NCBI RefSeq assembly: GCF_018914005.1
Contig: NZ_JAHMHI010000001.1
Span: 124,001 to 188,000 of the forward strand
Source of the DNA: Mycoplasma zalophi
GTDB taxonomy: Bacteria; Bacillota_I; Bacilli_A; Mycoplasmatales; Metamycoplasmataceae
Reading direction: 5' to 3'
Length of the DNA: 64,000 bases
The notes under the pieces were generated by a model, which worked only from the letters and a program-made list of their open reading frames with translations, was not told the origin of the DNA and searched no databases. Of this stretch, positions 50,501-63,414 are shown in pieces. The number at the start of each line of letters is the position of its first letter. The first letter of the stretch is position 1. A program made the translations under genes and the position numbers.

Positions 50501-53500
50501 TGTAGAGATATTTTTTATTGTTTGTTTGTTTTTTGAAGCTAATTTTTTAATTAATTGTTTGTCTATTGCATTTATTATAAATTCATCTAATAAATCTTTA
50601 TCAGTATTAATTAATTCATTAATAAATTCTTTTATATTATCTAAAATACCATTTTTAGCATTAGATAGATATTGTTTTATTATCTCGTTTATATCATTTG
50701 CAGAACTTAAATCATATGTTTTATCTAAATACTTAATTAATATAGTATCTAGCATTGTATCTAAAGAAGTATAATCAACGACTTTTGTTAATAAATTCTT
50801 TAATTTTTCAGCATTTTCATCACCATTAACAACTTTAGAAAAATCTGCTTCAGTTATTTCTACTTTTGCTATTTCTTTTAATAATTTCTTGATATTTTGT
50901 TTTAGAGTTTCATTATTATTTCCCTCTAAAATACCATTTGCAGATTTTAAAATTTTTGTAATTAAATCAAAGTTGACTGAATTTTGTGTACTTGTTGAGT
51001 CACTTTCAGTACTTTCTTCTGAATTTTCCTTAGTTAATTTTGAAAAATCATTAAATCTAAATCATTTATAAACTTTAATAATTTCTTTAATGTTTTTATC
51101 TAAGTTATCTTGAGTTAATAAATTATTTAAAATATGTTGAATATTTGTGTTTGAAAATAGAGATTTTAAATTAGTTTCATCTTGTAACTTAGTAGAAATA
51201 GAATTTAAAATTTCTTTATTAAATTGATTATTTGTATCAAATATATCATTTGAACTTAAAACTTCTTTTAAGATATTAAATAATTTATTTACAAATGTAG
51301 TTCTATTAATTTCTTTTGTAGCAAGTTCAATAATATTTTGTAAAGCTAATTTAATTTCTTGTGGAATTTCTTTTTCTAATTTAGTTTCAATAATATTAAT
51401 AATTAATGCACTTAAATTATGATCTTGTTGATTTAATTTAATAATTTCATAAATTGTTTTTTCTGCATCACCTGAAATATTATTTATATTATTTTTTACT
51501 AACTTATTAACTAATTTATAAATATCTTGTGAGTCATTATATTCTTGTGATGTGAAGAAATTACTTAAAACTTTATTTGTAAGTTGTTTAAATTCATTTA
51601 AGTTTAAGGTAGATAAAATAATAGTTTTTAAAATGTCTTGTGAATTACTGCTTAAAATATCAATATTTGATAAGTTTAATTGTTTTTTAACATATTCTTT
51701 AGCAATAAATAACACAACTTCATTTATATTATTTATGTTTTGATTATTAGTTTGATCTAAAGAACCAGAAGCAAGTTTTGCAACGTTAAATACTCAACTA
51801 ATAATTTTTGTTTGATTATTTTCCTTGGTTTCATTAGTTGTTTCTGAGTTAGTATCACTTGTTGTTTCACTTGAATTTGTTGTTCATTTTGAATTAATAA
51901 TTGCTTGCAATACATTTATTATTTTTTCTTTATTTTCATCTGTGAATAGTTTTGAAATAAATGCTTTAAATGAATTTTTTGTTAATAGTTTTTGAATTAT
52001 TGTTTCAGAAGTAAATAGTTCTTTTAGAGAATTGATTATGTCAGGATTTAAGGTTTTATCTTCTAATAAAATGTCTTTATTTTCTAAAGTATCTTTTATG
52101 TTAGAAAATGCTTTATCTAAAACATCACTTTCTGTAGCAAATGAAATGATAGAGTTAATTATTTCTTTTAAATTATTTTCTGTTTGAGTATCAAAATCAA
52201 TATTTAAAGATTTTTCGATAATTTGAATTGCAATTTCTTTTAAATTTGCTTTAATATTTTCATCTTTTAATGCTGCTTTAGAAATTTTTATTAATTCGTC
52301 TTTAAATGTTTGTAAATTATTTTTAACAAGAGCATTAACTATTTTTGGAATAGAATCTAAACTTTCATATTGATTGTTTGTAAAGTAATTTTCAAACAAT
52401 TTAGCAAGTAAATCTTTGGTTTCTTTTAATTTTAGAACTTTTGCAACAATTTCTTTTGTTTTTTGTTTTGATTGATCATTTAAAATTTTGATTTTATCTA
52501 AATTTAATTTACTATCTACTAAATCTTTTGCAATTAAAGTTATTAATTCAGAAACATTATTTATAACATTATCTTTTTTATTATCTTGAGTATAAATGTT
52601 TGAAGCATTTTGTAGAACTTTTAATAATAATTGTTCAAAGTTAATTTTTTCAGTCTGATTATCTGTATTTTCTTCGTTTGTATTTGAAGAAGAATCAGTA
52701 GTTTCTTTTTGTGATAATGAAACAAAGAAATTAACAACTTTTAATATATCTTGATTGATATTTTCATCAAAGAAGGTTTCTAAAAATTGTTTTATATTTT
52801 CTTTTGATAAAAGATTATTTATAGTTTCTTGTTTGGTTAATAATTTAATTAATTCATTGACTAAATTTGAATTTAATTTAACATTTTTATCTAATAAGTC
52901 ATTATTTTGAACAAATGATAAAATTGTTGTTTTAAGTGCATTTAAAACTTCATCTTTTGAAACAAAAGCATATAGTTTATTAAATACTTTTTTAGCTGAT
53001 TCTTTTACATCGTCATCAAGAGTATTATTTGATTTTGCTTCAATAACATTTATTAAAATTGAAGTTAATTTGTTAGAATTTTCAGTATTTGTTAATACAT
53101 TTTTAATTATTTTATTAATGTTTTCAATTGAAGTTTCTGCATTGTTTTTAACTATATGATTAATAAATTCACTAATGTTTGAAACATTTGTGTATTTATT
53201 TGTTGTCATGTAATCAGTTAAAATGTTTTTTAATAATTTAGAAAATTCTTCATCATTTGAAATTGAAACTAAAATATCTTTAACATTATCTTGATTTTGT
53301 TTTGTTAAAATATCTGTCAACTTAGATATATCAACACTTTGTTTTAGATATCTTTGTACAAATTTAACTGCAACTTTTGTAATATTTTCAACAACGTTAG
53401 AATCAGCTGGATTATCTAAAACATTACTAAATGCTTTTAGAATGTCTAAAACATAATCAGGTATTGTTGGTGATTTTGTTTCATTGGTTTCAGTTACTGA

Positions 53501-56500
53501 ATTTGTTTCTTTGTCTTGAGATTTTATTCATTTTGCTTTGATGAAAAAGTCTATAATTTCAACTATTTTATCGCTTCTATCTTCATTAAAAATTGCAACT
53601 AGAATTGGTTTGATATTTTGTTTATTTGCAAAACTAATAAGTTTATCTTTATTTGTAAATGTTGATTTTAAAATTTCAACTATTTTATCATTGAAAATTA
53701 GTCCTGATTTTAGAACATCGTTTTCAGAAATTATTGATTTTAATTCTTTAATCAATTCATCTAAAATAGGCATGTTATCAATATTATTTAATATCGCAAC
53801 ATAAATTTCTTTTAAATTAGTTTTAGTTGTTTGATCTACTTTAGTTTCTAATTTGCTATTTAAAAGATTTATTAAAATTTCAAATAAATCATTTTGATTT
53901 TGATTTTCTTTTAATACTTTAATTATTAATTTTTTAATATTGTTTGCTATTTTGTCGAAATTATTTTTTGCAACATTATTTATAAATGTTTCTATATTTT
54001 CAGTGTTTTGATATGTATTTGTTGTTAAAAATTCTTCGGCAATTGTTTTTAAAATTTCAGTAACATTTTCATCTTTTAATGAACTATTAATAATTTGGTT
54101 GATAAATGATTTGTTTTGATCACTTAAAAATGAAATATTATCTAAATTTAACTTATTGTTAATAAATTTGCTTGCTATCGTTTGAATTGTTGAAACAATA
54201 TTATCAATTACTTGACTATCATTTGTTTTTGATAATGTGTTTGTAAATTTATTGATAAATGTTCAAATATCAAATTTATTATTTTTTGAATTATTTTCAG
54301 TAGATTCATTATTTTCAGAATTTTCAGTGCTTGAAGTTGATTTTTTCAAGATTCCATCTAATAATGCTTCAACAACTACTTTAAGATTTTCTTTATTTTG
54401 TTCACTAAATATATTAGTTAAAATTCATTTTGCATTTTTAGTTGTAATTATTTCATTTATATTGAATTTAGCTAAGAAATTATTATCAAATAATGAAGAT
54501 AGATCAGTTGGATCATCTAGTGTAATTGCATTTAGTGTATCAATAAATTTATTTAAAACAACATCAATTAATTCTGAATTTTCTACGTTAGAAATAATAT
54601 TTTTAAATATAGATTTGAAGTTATTTTCAATTGAAGTAAAATTATCAATTTTGTTAAGTTGCATAAATACAATATCTGCTAAAAATTCTTGTAATTTTTC
54701 TTCTTTTGATAATCATTTTATGTATTCTGAAACTGTATTTTTATTTAGTTTAATAACTTGTTTAAACAGTTCAAAAATATTTTTAACTTCAGAAATTTCT
54801 TGTTTATTATTAACAAAAATACTATCAATTAATGATTTTATAAATTCTGTTGTTTTTGAATTTTGTAATAACTCATCTACAAAATAATCAACAAATGAAT
54901 TTCATGAATCTTGTGATATATTTAAAGTATTTTTTGTTTCAGGATAAATATTTTTTAAAGTTGTTTTTAAAAAGTTGTGTGATTTTTTATTTTCTAATAT
55001 GAAAACAAGAATTTCTTTAATATTTTTTGAAATTTCTTGAGCTGATGAAGAATTGTTAATTTTTTTAACAAGTTTAGGAACTATTCTGTAAATAATTTTA
55101 TCAATACCTTTTAAATTATTTGTATTAGTTTGAGTATTATTTTCAGTGTTTTCTGTATTTTCTTGAGGATTATTTGATGTGGTTTGTTTGTCTAGTTTAT
55201 CAAAAATTTGTTGTTTGTTATTATTTATTATTTCCAATAAATTCTTTATATCTTCTTCATCTAATAAATCAACGAATTGTTCAATATTTATTTCTTTTAA
55301 TAATTCAAATATTTTATCAATTTGTAAATCGCCTTTAAAGTTAATGTTTAAAACAACATCATCTGATAAAACAACAATTTTAGCAACTGCATTAGTTAAT
55401 TCTTCTGATATTGTATTTATAAATTTTTCGTTATTTAAATTATTTAATATTTTTTCTAATGTGTTTGTTAATGTTTGAGCTTGTGTATCAGTTATTTGTA
55501 TGTATGGTTTTAAATATTCTTTAATAATTTGACTAACAACAACTAAAGCAGAATGTTTGTATTCTTGATTAGTAAATATTTCATTTAAAATAACTTTTGA
55601 TAAATTAGATACCTTACTTACTAAATTTTTAATTACATATTCTTTAAATCATTCTGAAGGACTATTTTTTGAAGTTTCAATAGATTGATCACTAAAAATT
55701 GTGTCAAATATAGATTTAACAGTTGTTTTTGATCAATTTGATAAGTTTGCTAAAATAATATCTTTTGATTGTGAAATGAAATTATTGAAATTATCAACTG
55801 TATTTTGATCTCAGTTTTTATCAGAAATATCAATCTTTTTAAATAATTGATCAACGGTTTTATTTAAATCTATTTTTTCAAAAACAAAATTAATGAAATT
55901 ATCATTTGTAAAAATTGGTTTTAGCGCAATAAGTCATTTATCAATTCCTACATGAACTACATTATTTGAATCTTTTGCAACTATTACTGAAAGAATATTA
56001 TTAATTATATTTATTTGTGAAACATCAAAATAATTTTTTAATTGTTCAACTAAAATACTGTAAATTGATTCAAAAGTATTTGCACTAGAAAAATCTATAT
56101 TTTCAAATAAATCAAGTAGGTCACTTAGTAATTTAGAATCACTAATATTTTCTAAAACTTTTGAAATATTTTCATTTAATAAAGTTAATTGTTCATTTGA
56201 AATTTGTAATTGAGAGTATTCTTTTAAAATACTTGTAAGAATTTTAATTGCAAGATCTTTTGAATTACCGTTTTTTACAATTACTTTTATAAATTTATTA
56301 ACTAATTTTTTAGGTTCTAAAATTTTAATATTTTTAATAGTATTTATTAAAATTTCATTTAAATCTTTGCCTTTTAATTTATCTAAATTATCTATTATGT
56401 TACTAAATGATGAAATAATTTGTGTTTTTAATTCATCATCAGCAAAAAGATCATTAACTAAACTTTTAAATCATAATGTTAAAGCATTTTTAAGTCCATT

Positions 56501-59185
56501 TTCAGCTGATAAATCAATATTTAATTTTTCAGTTATATTTAAAAAATCAATTTGTTCATAAAGTCTATTTATTATGTTTCCTTCTGAATAAATTGCAATA
56601 AATTGATTTATTAAATTATTATTTAGTATATTTGATTCTAATAAGTATTTAACAAATAATTTTAAGTTATCTTTTACTTTTTGGTTGTTATTAATATTGT
56701 CATTGTTTATGACATTTAAAAATATTGTTTTTAATTTTTCAAAGTTAAATGTTGAATTACTTTGTACAAAATCACTAATATTAATATTTTCTAAATAATT
56801 TTTATCTGCTACAGATTGAATTAAAACTCTCATTCCTTCAACATATTTTTCATCATCTAAATTATCTGAAAGTAAGGAAATTACAATTTCCCCGTTTTCA
56901 TTTCCTGGATATGAATCTAAAATAGTAGAAGTTAAAGATAAGGTGATAATTGAATCAATATTTATATTTGGTTTATTAATATTTTTAAATACTAAATCAA
57001 CAAATTTACTAATTACATTTTCAAAAAATGGTTTGTTTTTGAAATTATTAATTAGTTTTTCTAAGAAATATTGAACTTTTTGTCTATCGATATCACTTAA
57101 TTTTTTTGTGGTTCTATCTTCAATTTTATCTAATAATATATTTGTAATTAAATTAATTGATTCAGTGTTGTTTGTAATTGAGTTAATAATTATATTTACT
57201 ATTTCATTTATTTTAAGACTATTTGATTCATAAACTTTAGCTAAAAAATCAACTAAATTTGGTGAATCTTCAAAATATCTTGGATAATTATCAACTATTT
57301 CTGAAACAATTTCTTTTAATTTATCAACTATATCAGAAACAATATTTTGATTACTATATATTATTTTTGCAAAAGCTTTAGAAGATTGACCTAAAGCTGG
57401 TATAAAGTTTTTTTCATTAACAAAATCAGTTAGTAATGACAAAATAATTTGTTTTAAGGTTTGATTTTTATCATTTTGTTTAAAGAAATCACTTAAAACA
57501 AATTTTCTAAGTGAATCATAAATAATTTTCTGGTCAAAAACCGTATCAGTAATAATTTTTTCTATTTCACTTGATTCAATATATTCTGATGGTTTTGAAT
57601 CAATTAAAGCTTCTACTTTACGTTTAATTTGGTTAAATATTTTTCCAAAAATTCCTGTGTTTATAAATTCAATAACAACATGTTTTAAAAATCCATCTTC
57701 TGCATTCTGTTTTATGATATTGTCAATCATTTTTTCAAAATTAGGGAAATTTTCTAACTTAAATCCAATATTACTTAAAGCATTTTTAATATATGTTTTA
57801 ACTTGATCTGAGTTAAAAATTAAATCATCTTTTGCTAAATAATTTTCTAATATGGTTTCAATATCAATGTTAGGATTTAATGCAATGAATTTCATTATGT
57901 TTTGATTTATAGTATTATTTTCAAAATCATATGAAACGTCAAAAGTATTATTATTTAATGCATATACCCCATAAATTAAAAGTTTAATTTCGTTGTTTGT
58001 GTAATCTTTGAAATTAATAACTTGTTTATGTGCATCTTGATCACTTTTTTCAAATTCAGTTATTTCTTTTTGTTCGTTATTTTCACGGTTTGGATTATAA
58101 GACATTTTTAAAAAGATATCTTGAGCCATTTTCTTATAACCTAAAATATCAGGATGAATATCAAAAATATTACTTGCTAATTCTTTTGATTCTGCTTTTC
58201 ATAATTCTTTATTAAATGAATTTATGTAATTTATATTATTTTCTAAAGCAATATCTTTTAAAACATTATTTAGTGAATTTATTACAAAATCAGAAAAATT
58301 CTCTTGAACTTTTGCGTATTTTTTGTCAATCATGTTTGCGATTCTAACAAAAGGCATTGGATATGAAATTATATTTATATTTAATTCAGGGTTAATTTCA
58401 CGAAGTTTTGTTAGAAGTTTTGAATATTTTTTGGTAATATCTTCTTTAAATTTTGCAGATTCTTTGATAAATTTATCATATTTATTTTGAATATCTGCAT
58501 CACTTATTTCAGAATCATTCATACTTAAAACACTTATTAAATCAAATAAATCAACATATGAAAGATAATCATTAGCACCAAGACTTATAGTTAAAAGATT
58601 AGCATTTTTTATTTCAGATGCTAATTTACCAACTTCATTATTTGTAACTTGAAAATCATTAAATAAATATTCTAATCTGTTTTCAGCATACATCTTAATT
58701 GGATTTTTAGGTGATTTATCAATTGATAAATCAAATGCTAAACGATTTTGAATTACATGAAAATCACTTGAATTTTTATCATAAGATAAAGGGTCAAGTA
58801 AATATAATCAATCATCAACAGTTGTTCCTGTTAAACCAAAATTTGTATAACTTGCTAATTTTGTATTTCTGTCATTTGTCATTTTAATTGCATTAGCAAG
58901 ATATGATGGATAACTTAATCCTTCAATTTTATTAGTTTCTACATTTAAGTAACCACCTTGATCGTATCCAAACTTAGCATTAAATCCAGCTGCTATACTA
59001 TCCCCGATAGCAACATAATGAATATCACCTTCCAAAGTAGAAACATCACTTTTTTGATTTTTTTCTACTTTAGGATTTATTTGTTGTTGTGTGGGTTTAG
59101 TTAAAATTATTGACAACGGAGTAACAATTGAAGTTGCTGCTACAATTGATAAAAATGCTAATGTTATTTTTGCAGATTTTTTCAT
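47576..59185 (-). CDS. Giant SGNH/GDSL lipase-type surface protein, 3,869 aa
   Basis: One frame runs unbroken from ATG 59185 to TAA 47576 if TGA is Trp; I checked the gaps between the longer pieces for TAA/TAG and found none. An N-terminal signal/anchor (residues 7-29, no lipobox) precedes a ~370-residue SGNH hydrolase domain. Its marks are YVAIGDSIAAGF (nucleophile Ser63), FGLTGTTVDDW, ISLGANDYLS and the catalytic D-x-x-H in FDIHPDILGYKKMAQ. Then follow about 3,200 residues of diverged, helical, Leu/Ile/Asn/Lys-rich repeats with low-complexity Ser/Thr/Glu/Asn linkers. The end is an aromatic-rich ~270-residue domain (…WWSPNWQIVPKIKKGKY). It resembles the very large immunogenic lipases of the M. 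bovis group (MilA-type). Follows ktrB by 11 nt. Confidence 0.88.
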
Positions 59186-59196
59186 AATTACCTCTT

Positions 59197-60771
59197 TTAT
59201 CCTAATGGAACATCTTCATAAATATAGTGATAATTAGATACATAAGATTTTTGATTTCCTCAAACCAAAATTGTTGAGGTTATACCTAATTGTCCTATAA
59301 ACATATAAACAATTAAAAATAATTTTGATGTTAAATTAAGTTTTTCAGTTATCCCAGTACTTAATCCAGCACTACCGAAAGCAGAACAGACTTCAAAAAA
59401 CACTGAAACTATTGTGTATTGTTTCTGATTATTTAAACTTGCAAATTGTGTTATGTCTGATAAATTAAATGAAACAATAAAAGTACCAATTAAAACTAAA
59501 ACAAGTCCTATAGTTAAAATATTAATAGCTTTAATCAACGTTTCTTTACCTATTTGTCTATGAAAACTATTAATTGTATTTCTACCTCTAATTGTATTAA
59601 AAACACTTAAGAAAATGATTGCAACAGTAATATTTCTAATCCCTCCCGCTGTTGAAACAGGTGCAAAACCAATAAACATTAAAATTGCATGTAAAAGTGT
59701 TGTTTGTGTTGAAAAATGATAGTAATCAATTGTAGAAAATCCAGCACTTCTTGTACTTATGGTATTAAAAATAATTGCAAAACTCTTATTAAAATTGCTT
59801 CCATACTCAGCCTGTTTTCAAAATCCTGTTGGATTTTTATTAATTATTTCAAATAAAAAAGTTAATAAAATTCCAATTGTTGTAACTAAAAAATAGGTTG
59901 TTAAATTTAATTTTGTAAATAACGTAAATTCGTAGCGTTGTTTTTTTATTCTCGCTTGAATTTTTTTATAAAAATCATATATAGTAGGGTATCCTACACC
60001 ACCTACAATTATTAAAATAATAATTCAAACTTGTAATATATAAGCATGATTATAAGCACTAATTGAATTTGGTCCAATAATATCAAAACCAGCATTATTA
60101 ATAGCACTAATACTTTCAAAAGTAGCATATCTTAATGAAAGTAAAATGTTATGATGAGGATTATATTTTTCTTTTATGTAAGGATTAAAAATTTCTACAT
60201 CTCCGATATTTGCTTTGCTATTATCAAAAAAACCATCATTACTAAAATAAAAATAAAATGTCATAAAAACAATACTACTAAATAAAACAACAAATAATGT
60301 AGTTAAAGATACTTTAATAACTTTTTGTGTATCACCCACAACAGTAGAGCCGCGTTCAACTTGAATTAAATCACGCTTAAAATGACTTGTTTTAGTTTTA
60401 AACATCCAGCCAAATAATATTCTAAAAATGTAAAGTTTTAGTGTAAAAAAACCAAAACCCCCAATTAAAATTCCTATTGCAATAACAGCTTGACCAAATT
60501 CATTGAATCCTTCACTTATATTTATATTACTTAATCCTGTATCACTAAAAGCACTAGCAGCAATAAATAAGGCATCACCATAATTAAAATCAGGCTTTTC
60601 AATAAGCATGTTTTTGTGGCTAATAGGTCAATATAAAAATAAAGATAAAATAATTGTAATAATTAAATAAACTAAGAAGATATATTTTATCTTTCCTGTT
60701 TGTTTAAAATAATAAAATATATTTTTGCCGTTTATATTTCATTTTCTTAGACGGCGTCTTGTATTTTTCAT
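59197..60771 (-). CDS. ktrB: Potassium uptake channel subunit KtrB/TrkH family
   Basis: A 524-aa membrane protein forming the K+ pore. The four P-loops with their filter glycines are visible in order: AFSDTGLSN, INNAGFDIIG, TRSAGFSTID and AFGSAGLSTG. About eight further hydrophobic helices surround them. It works with the cytosolic regulator KtrA, encoded divergently just upstream. ATG 60771; the stop is 11 nt before the giant lipase, whose ribosome site (AGAGG) lies in the gap, so the two are probably one operon. Confidence 0.93.
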
Positions 60772-60891
60772 AGTGTTAATTTTACATTAATAATAAAATT
60801 TTTTGCGATATTTATTTATAAATTTATAATTTATACATTTTTTAAAACCAAGCCAAATAAACACTAAAATTATTATTTTTAATCGACTTTA

Positions 60892-60920
60892 TTGCAAAAA
60901 AGATAGTAAAATACTAATAT
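60892..60920 (+). promoter_or_regulatory. ktrA promoter
   Basis: -35 TTGCAA (60892-60897), 17-bp spacer, -10 TAATAT (60915-60920); 27 nt before the ktrA ATG. The 176-bp interval shared with divergent ktrB could allow joint control. Confidence 0.55.
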
Positions 60921-60947
60921 ATTACAGTTTTTTAAGAGGTAATTAAA

Positions 60948-61631
60948 ATGAAAAAACAAAAGAAAGTTTCTGAAATTTGTATCATAGGAATGGGAAGATA
61001 CGGTCAAAGTGTTGTTAATAATTTGCTAAAAAAATCAGCTGACATCAGTTTAACTTTAATAGATAAAGATGAAAAAAATCTAGCAAGTTATAAAAATGAA
61101 GTTTCAAAAATTTATGTTGCTGATGGTGCGGATCCTAAAGTTCTTAAATCATTAGGAATAATAGACAGTGACGCAATTGTTGTTGCAACTGGAGATAATG
61201 TAGAAATAGTTGCTTCATTGCAAGAAATTGGTGTAAAAAATATCATAGGAAGAGCAAACAGCGAAAGACATGCTAGAGTTTTAAGACAAATAGGAGTAAA
61301 TCAAATTATTAGTCCTGAACAAGAAGCAGGGATTAAGACAGCAATAATCGTTGCAAATCAATCTTTTTTAAGATACTCTCAAGATCTAGAAGATATTGGA
61401 GAAGATTTTGTAATTGGGACATGTTATATTAAAAACGAAGAAATTTTTGATAAGCAAATTAAAGATTTAGATTTAAGAAAAAGAAACGCCAACATCGTTT
61501 TAATTCAAAGACAAAACACAAGTTTTTTACCAGATGGTAATTTTAGAATTCAAAAAGATGATTTAATTACTGCTATTGCTAAAGTTGAAGATTTAAATAG
61601 CGTTTTTGACTGATTTTCAGAATACGAATAA
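60948..61631 (+). CDS. ktrA: Potassium uptake regulatory subunit KtrA (RCK domain)
   Basis: A 227-aa cytosolic protein. The RCK_N Rossmann domain has GMGRYG (residues 14-19) and the acidic end of beta-2 (LIDKDEKN), expected to bind ATP/ADP or NAD. The C-terminal RCK_C domain starts near residue 135. The octameric ring gates KtrB in response to nucleotide. AAGAGG site; one TGA-Trp near the end; terminator follows. Confidence 0.93.
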
Positions 61632-61650
61632 TTGTTTTTGTATAATAATT

Positions 61651-61678
61651 AAAATATCCTTACAAAATAGGGTATTTT
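61651..61678 (+). terminator. Terminator of ktrA
   Basis: AAAATATCC … GGGTATTTTTTT: 9-bp stem with one G-U, 10-nt loop, then a T-run. Confidence 0.65.
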
Positions 61679-61743
61679 TTGTATTTAAAAGCATTTTAAA
61701 AATTTAAAAATTATTCAGCAATTATTTTTTTAAATTTTAAGTG

Positions 61744-61773
61744 TTGTTTTGTTATAAAATTATTAAATATAAT
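61744..61773 (+). promoter_or_regulatory. pyrG promoter
   Basis: -35 TTGTTT (61744-61749), 18-bp spacer, consensus -10 TATAAT (61768-61773); 33 nt before the pyrG start. Confidence 0.5.
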
Positions 61774-61805
61774 TTAATATTTTAAATTAGATGGTTGGGG
61801 GAAAA

Positions 61806-63413
61806 ATGAAAACAAATTATATTTTTGTAACTGGTGGTGTAATCAGTGGTATTGGAAAAGGAATAAATGCAGCAAGTATAGGAAGATTGTTGAAGGCACG
61901 TGGATTTAATGTATTTTCAATGAAGTTAGACCCATACTTAAATGTTGATCCTGGTGTTTTAAGTCCATTTGAACATGGAGAAGTTTATGTAACTGAAGAT
62001 GGTGGAGAAACTGACTTAGATTTAGGACATTATGAAAGATTTATTGGTGAAAATTTAAGTAAATTATCATCAGTTACAAGTGGAAAAATATTCCAAAAAT
62101 TACTTCACAAAGAACGTGATGGAAAATTTGAAGGAAAAACAGTTCAAATAGTACCTCATTTTACAGATGAAATTGAAAAAATAATTTTGGATATTGAAAA
62201 AAATAAAAATCCTGACTTTGCAATTATAGAAATTGGTGGAACTGTTGGTGATTTAGAAAGTAATTCATTTTTCTATGCACTTGCACAAATAAGATATAAA
62301 ATGCGTGATAGAGTATTTTTTGTTCATACATCATATGTTCCGTTTTTAGAAGCAAGTGGAGATTTTAAATCAAAACCTACTCAGCATTCAATTAGTTTAT
62401 TAAGAGAATTAGGGATAAATCCTAATCTTGTGTTTTTAAGAAGCCACAAAACTCCAAGTGATTATGTTGTACAAAAAGTTGCAAAATATACTTTTTTAAA
62501 TGAAGAGAACATCATTCCAGTTCCTGATTTTAAACAAGTTTATAAAATGCCTTTATATTTAGAAAAACACAAGGTAAGCCAAATAATTTTAAAGTATTTC
62601 AATATTAAAAACAAAAAACCAGATCTTAAAAATTGAAAACATTTTGTTTCATTGATTGACAAAAAATATGAAACAAAATTAAATATAGCAATGGTGGGAA
62701 AATACACAACATTTGAAGATGCATACAAATCAATTATTGAAGCTTTAAAAATATCAAGTGCTTATTCAAATGTAAATATTGCACTTAAATGAATTGAATC
62801 TGAAAAAATTAAAGATGATGAAGATGCAAAACAAAGTCTTGAAAATATTGATGGTGTAATTATTTTACCTGGATTTGGTTCAAGAGGTATTGAAGGAAAA
62901 ATTAAAATCGCAAACTATACAAGACAAAATTTAATTCCAACATTAGGGATTTGTCTTGGTATGCAAATTATGTCAATTAATCAAGCAAGATTAAAAGGCA
63001 TAAAAAATGCAACAAGTTATGAATTTAAAACAGATAATAAAGATGAAGTTTATGTTTTAGATTACATAAGAGGAAAAGATTCAAGCGATGCAATTGGTGG
63101 TACTTTAAGATTAGGTGCTAGTGATACAAAAATTAAAAAAGACACATTAGCATTTAGTATTTACCAAAAAGAAATTGTTAGTGAAAGACATAGGCATCGT
63201 TATGAAATAGTTGAAGATTATCGCAACATATTAGAAGATGGAGATTTTATTTTTTCAGGTGAAGAACCTAATACTCATTTAGCTGAAATTTGTGAATTAA
63301 AATCTCATCCATTTTACATCGGTACTCAATACCACCCTGAGTTTAATGCAAGACCATTAAATCCACATCCATTATTTAGCAGTTTTATAGAAGCAATTAA
63401 AAAGGAAAAATAA
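61806..63413 (+). CDS. pyrG: CTP synthase
   Basis: Converts UTP to CTP with ATP and glutamine; 535 aa, usual length. The synthase domain begins NYIFVTGGVISGIGKGINAA, with the substrate-site MKLDPYLNVDPG and FEHGEVYVTEDGGE. The glutamine amidotransferase domain has LPGFGSRGIEGKI, catalytic Cys383 in TLGICLGMQ, and the His/Glu pair in TQYHPEF. I chose ATG 61806 because GGGGGA lies just before it; ATG 61791 would add five residues. ileS starts 1 nt after the stop, so they are coupled. Confidence 0.96.
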
Positions 63414-63414
63414 A

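Noticed and set aside
53321-56470. Possible split of the lipase into several genes
   Set aside because: I read the intervals between long pieces in the same frame and met only TGA, never TAA or TAG, so a single gene is the simpler view.
48378-56561. Several plus-strand open frames of 60-216 codons inside the lipase region
   Set aside because: They lie antisense to the lipase frame, are rich in Phe/Ser/Leu as expected from complementing Asn/Lys/Leu codons, and have no ribosome sites.
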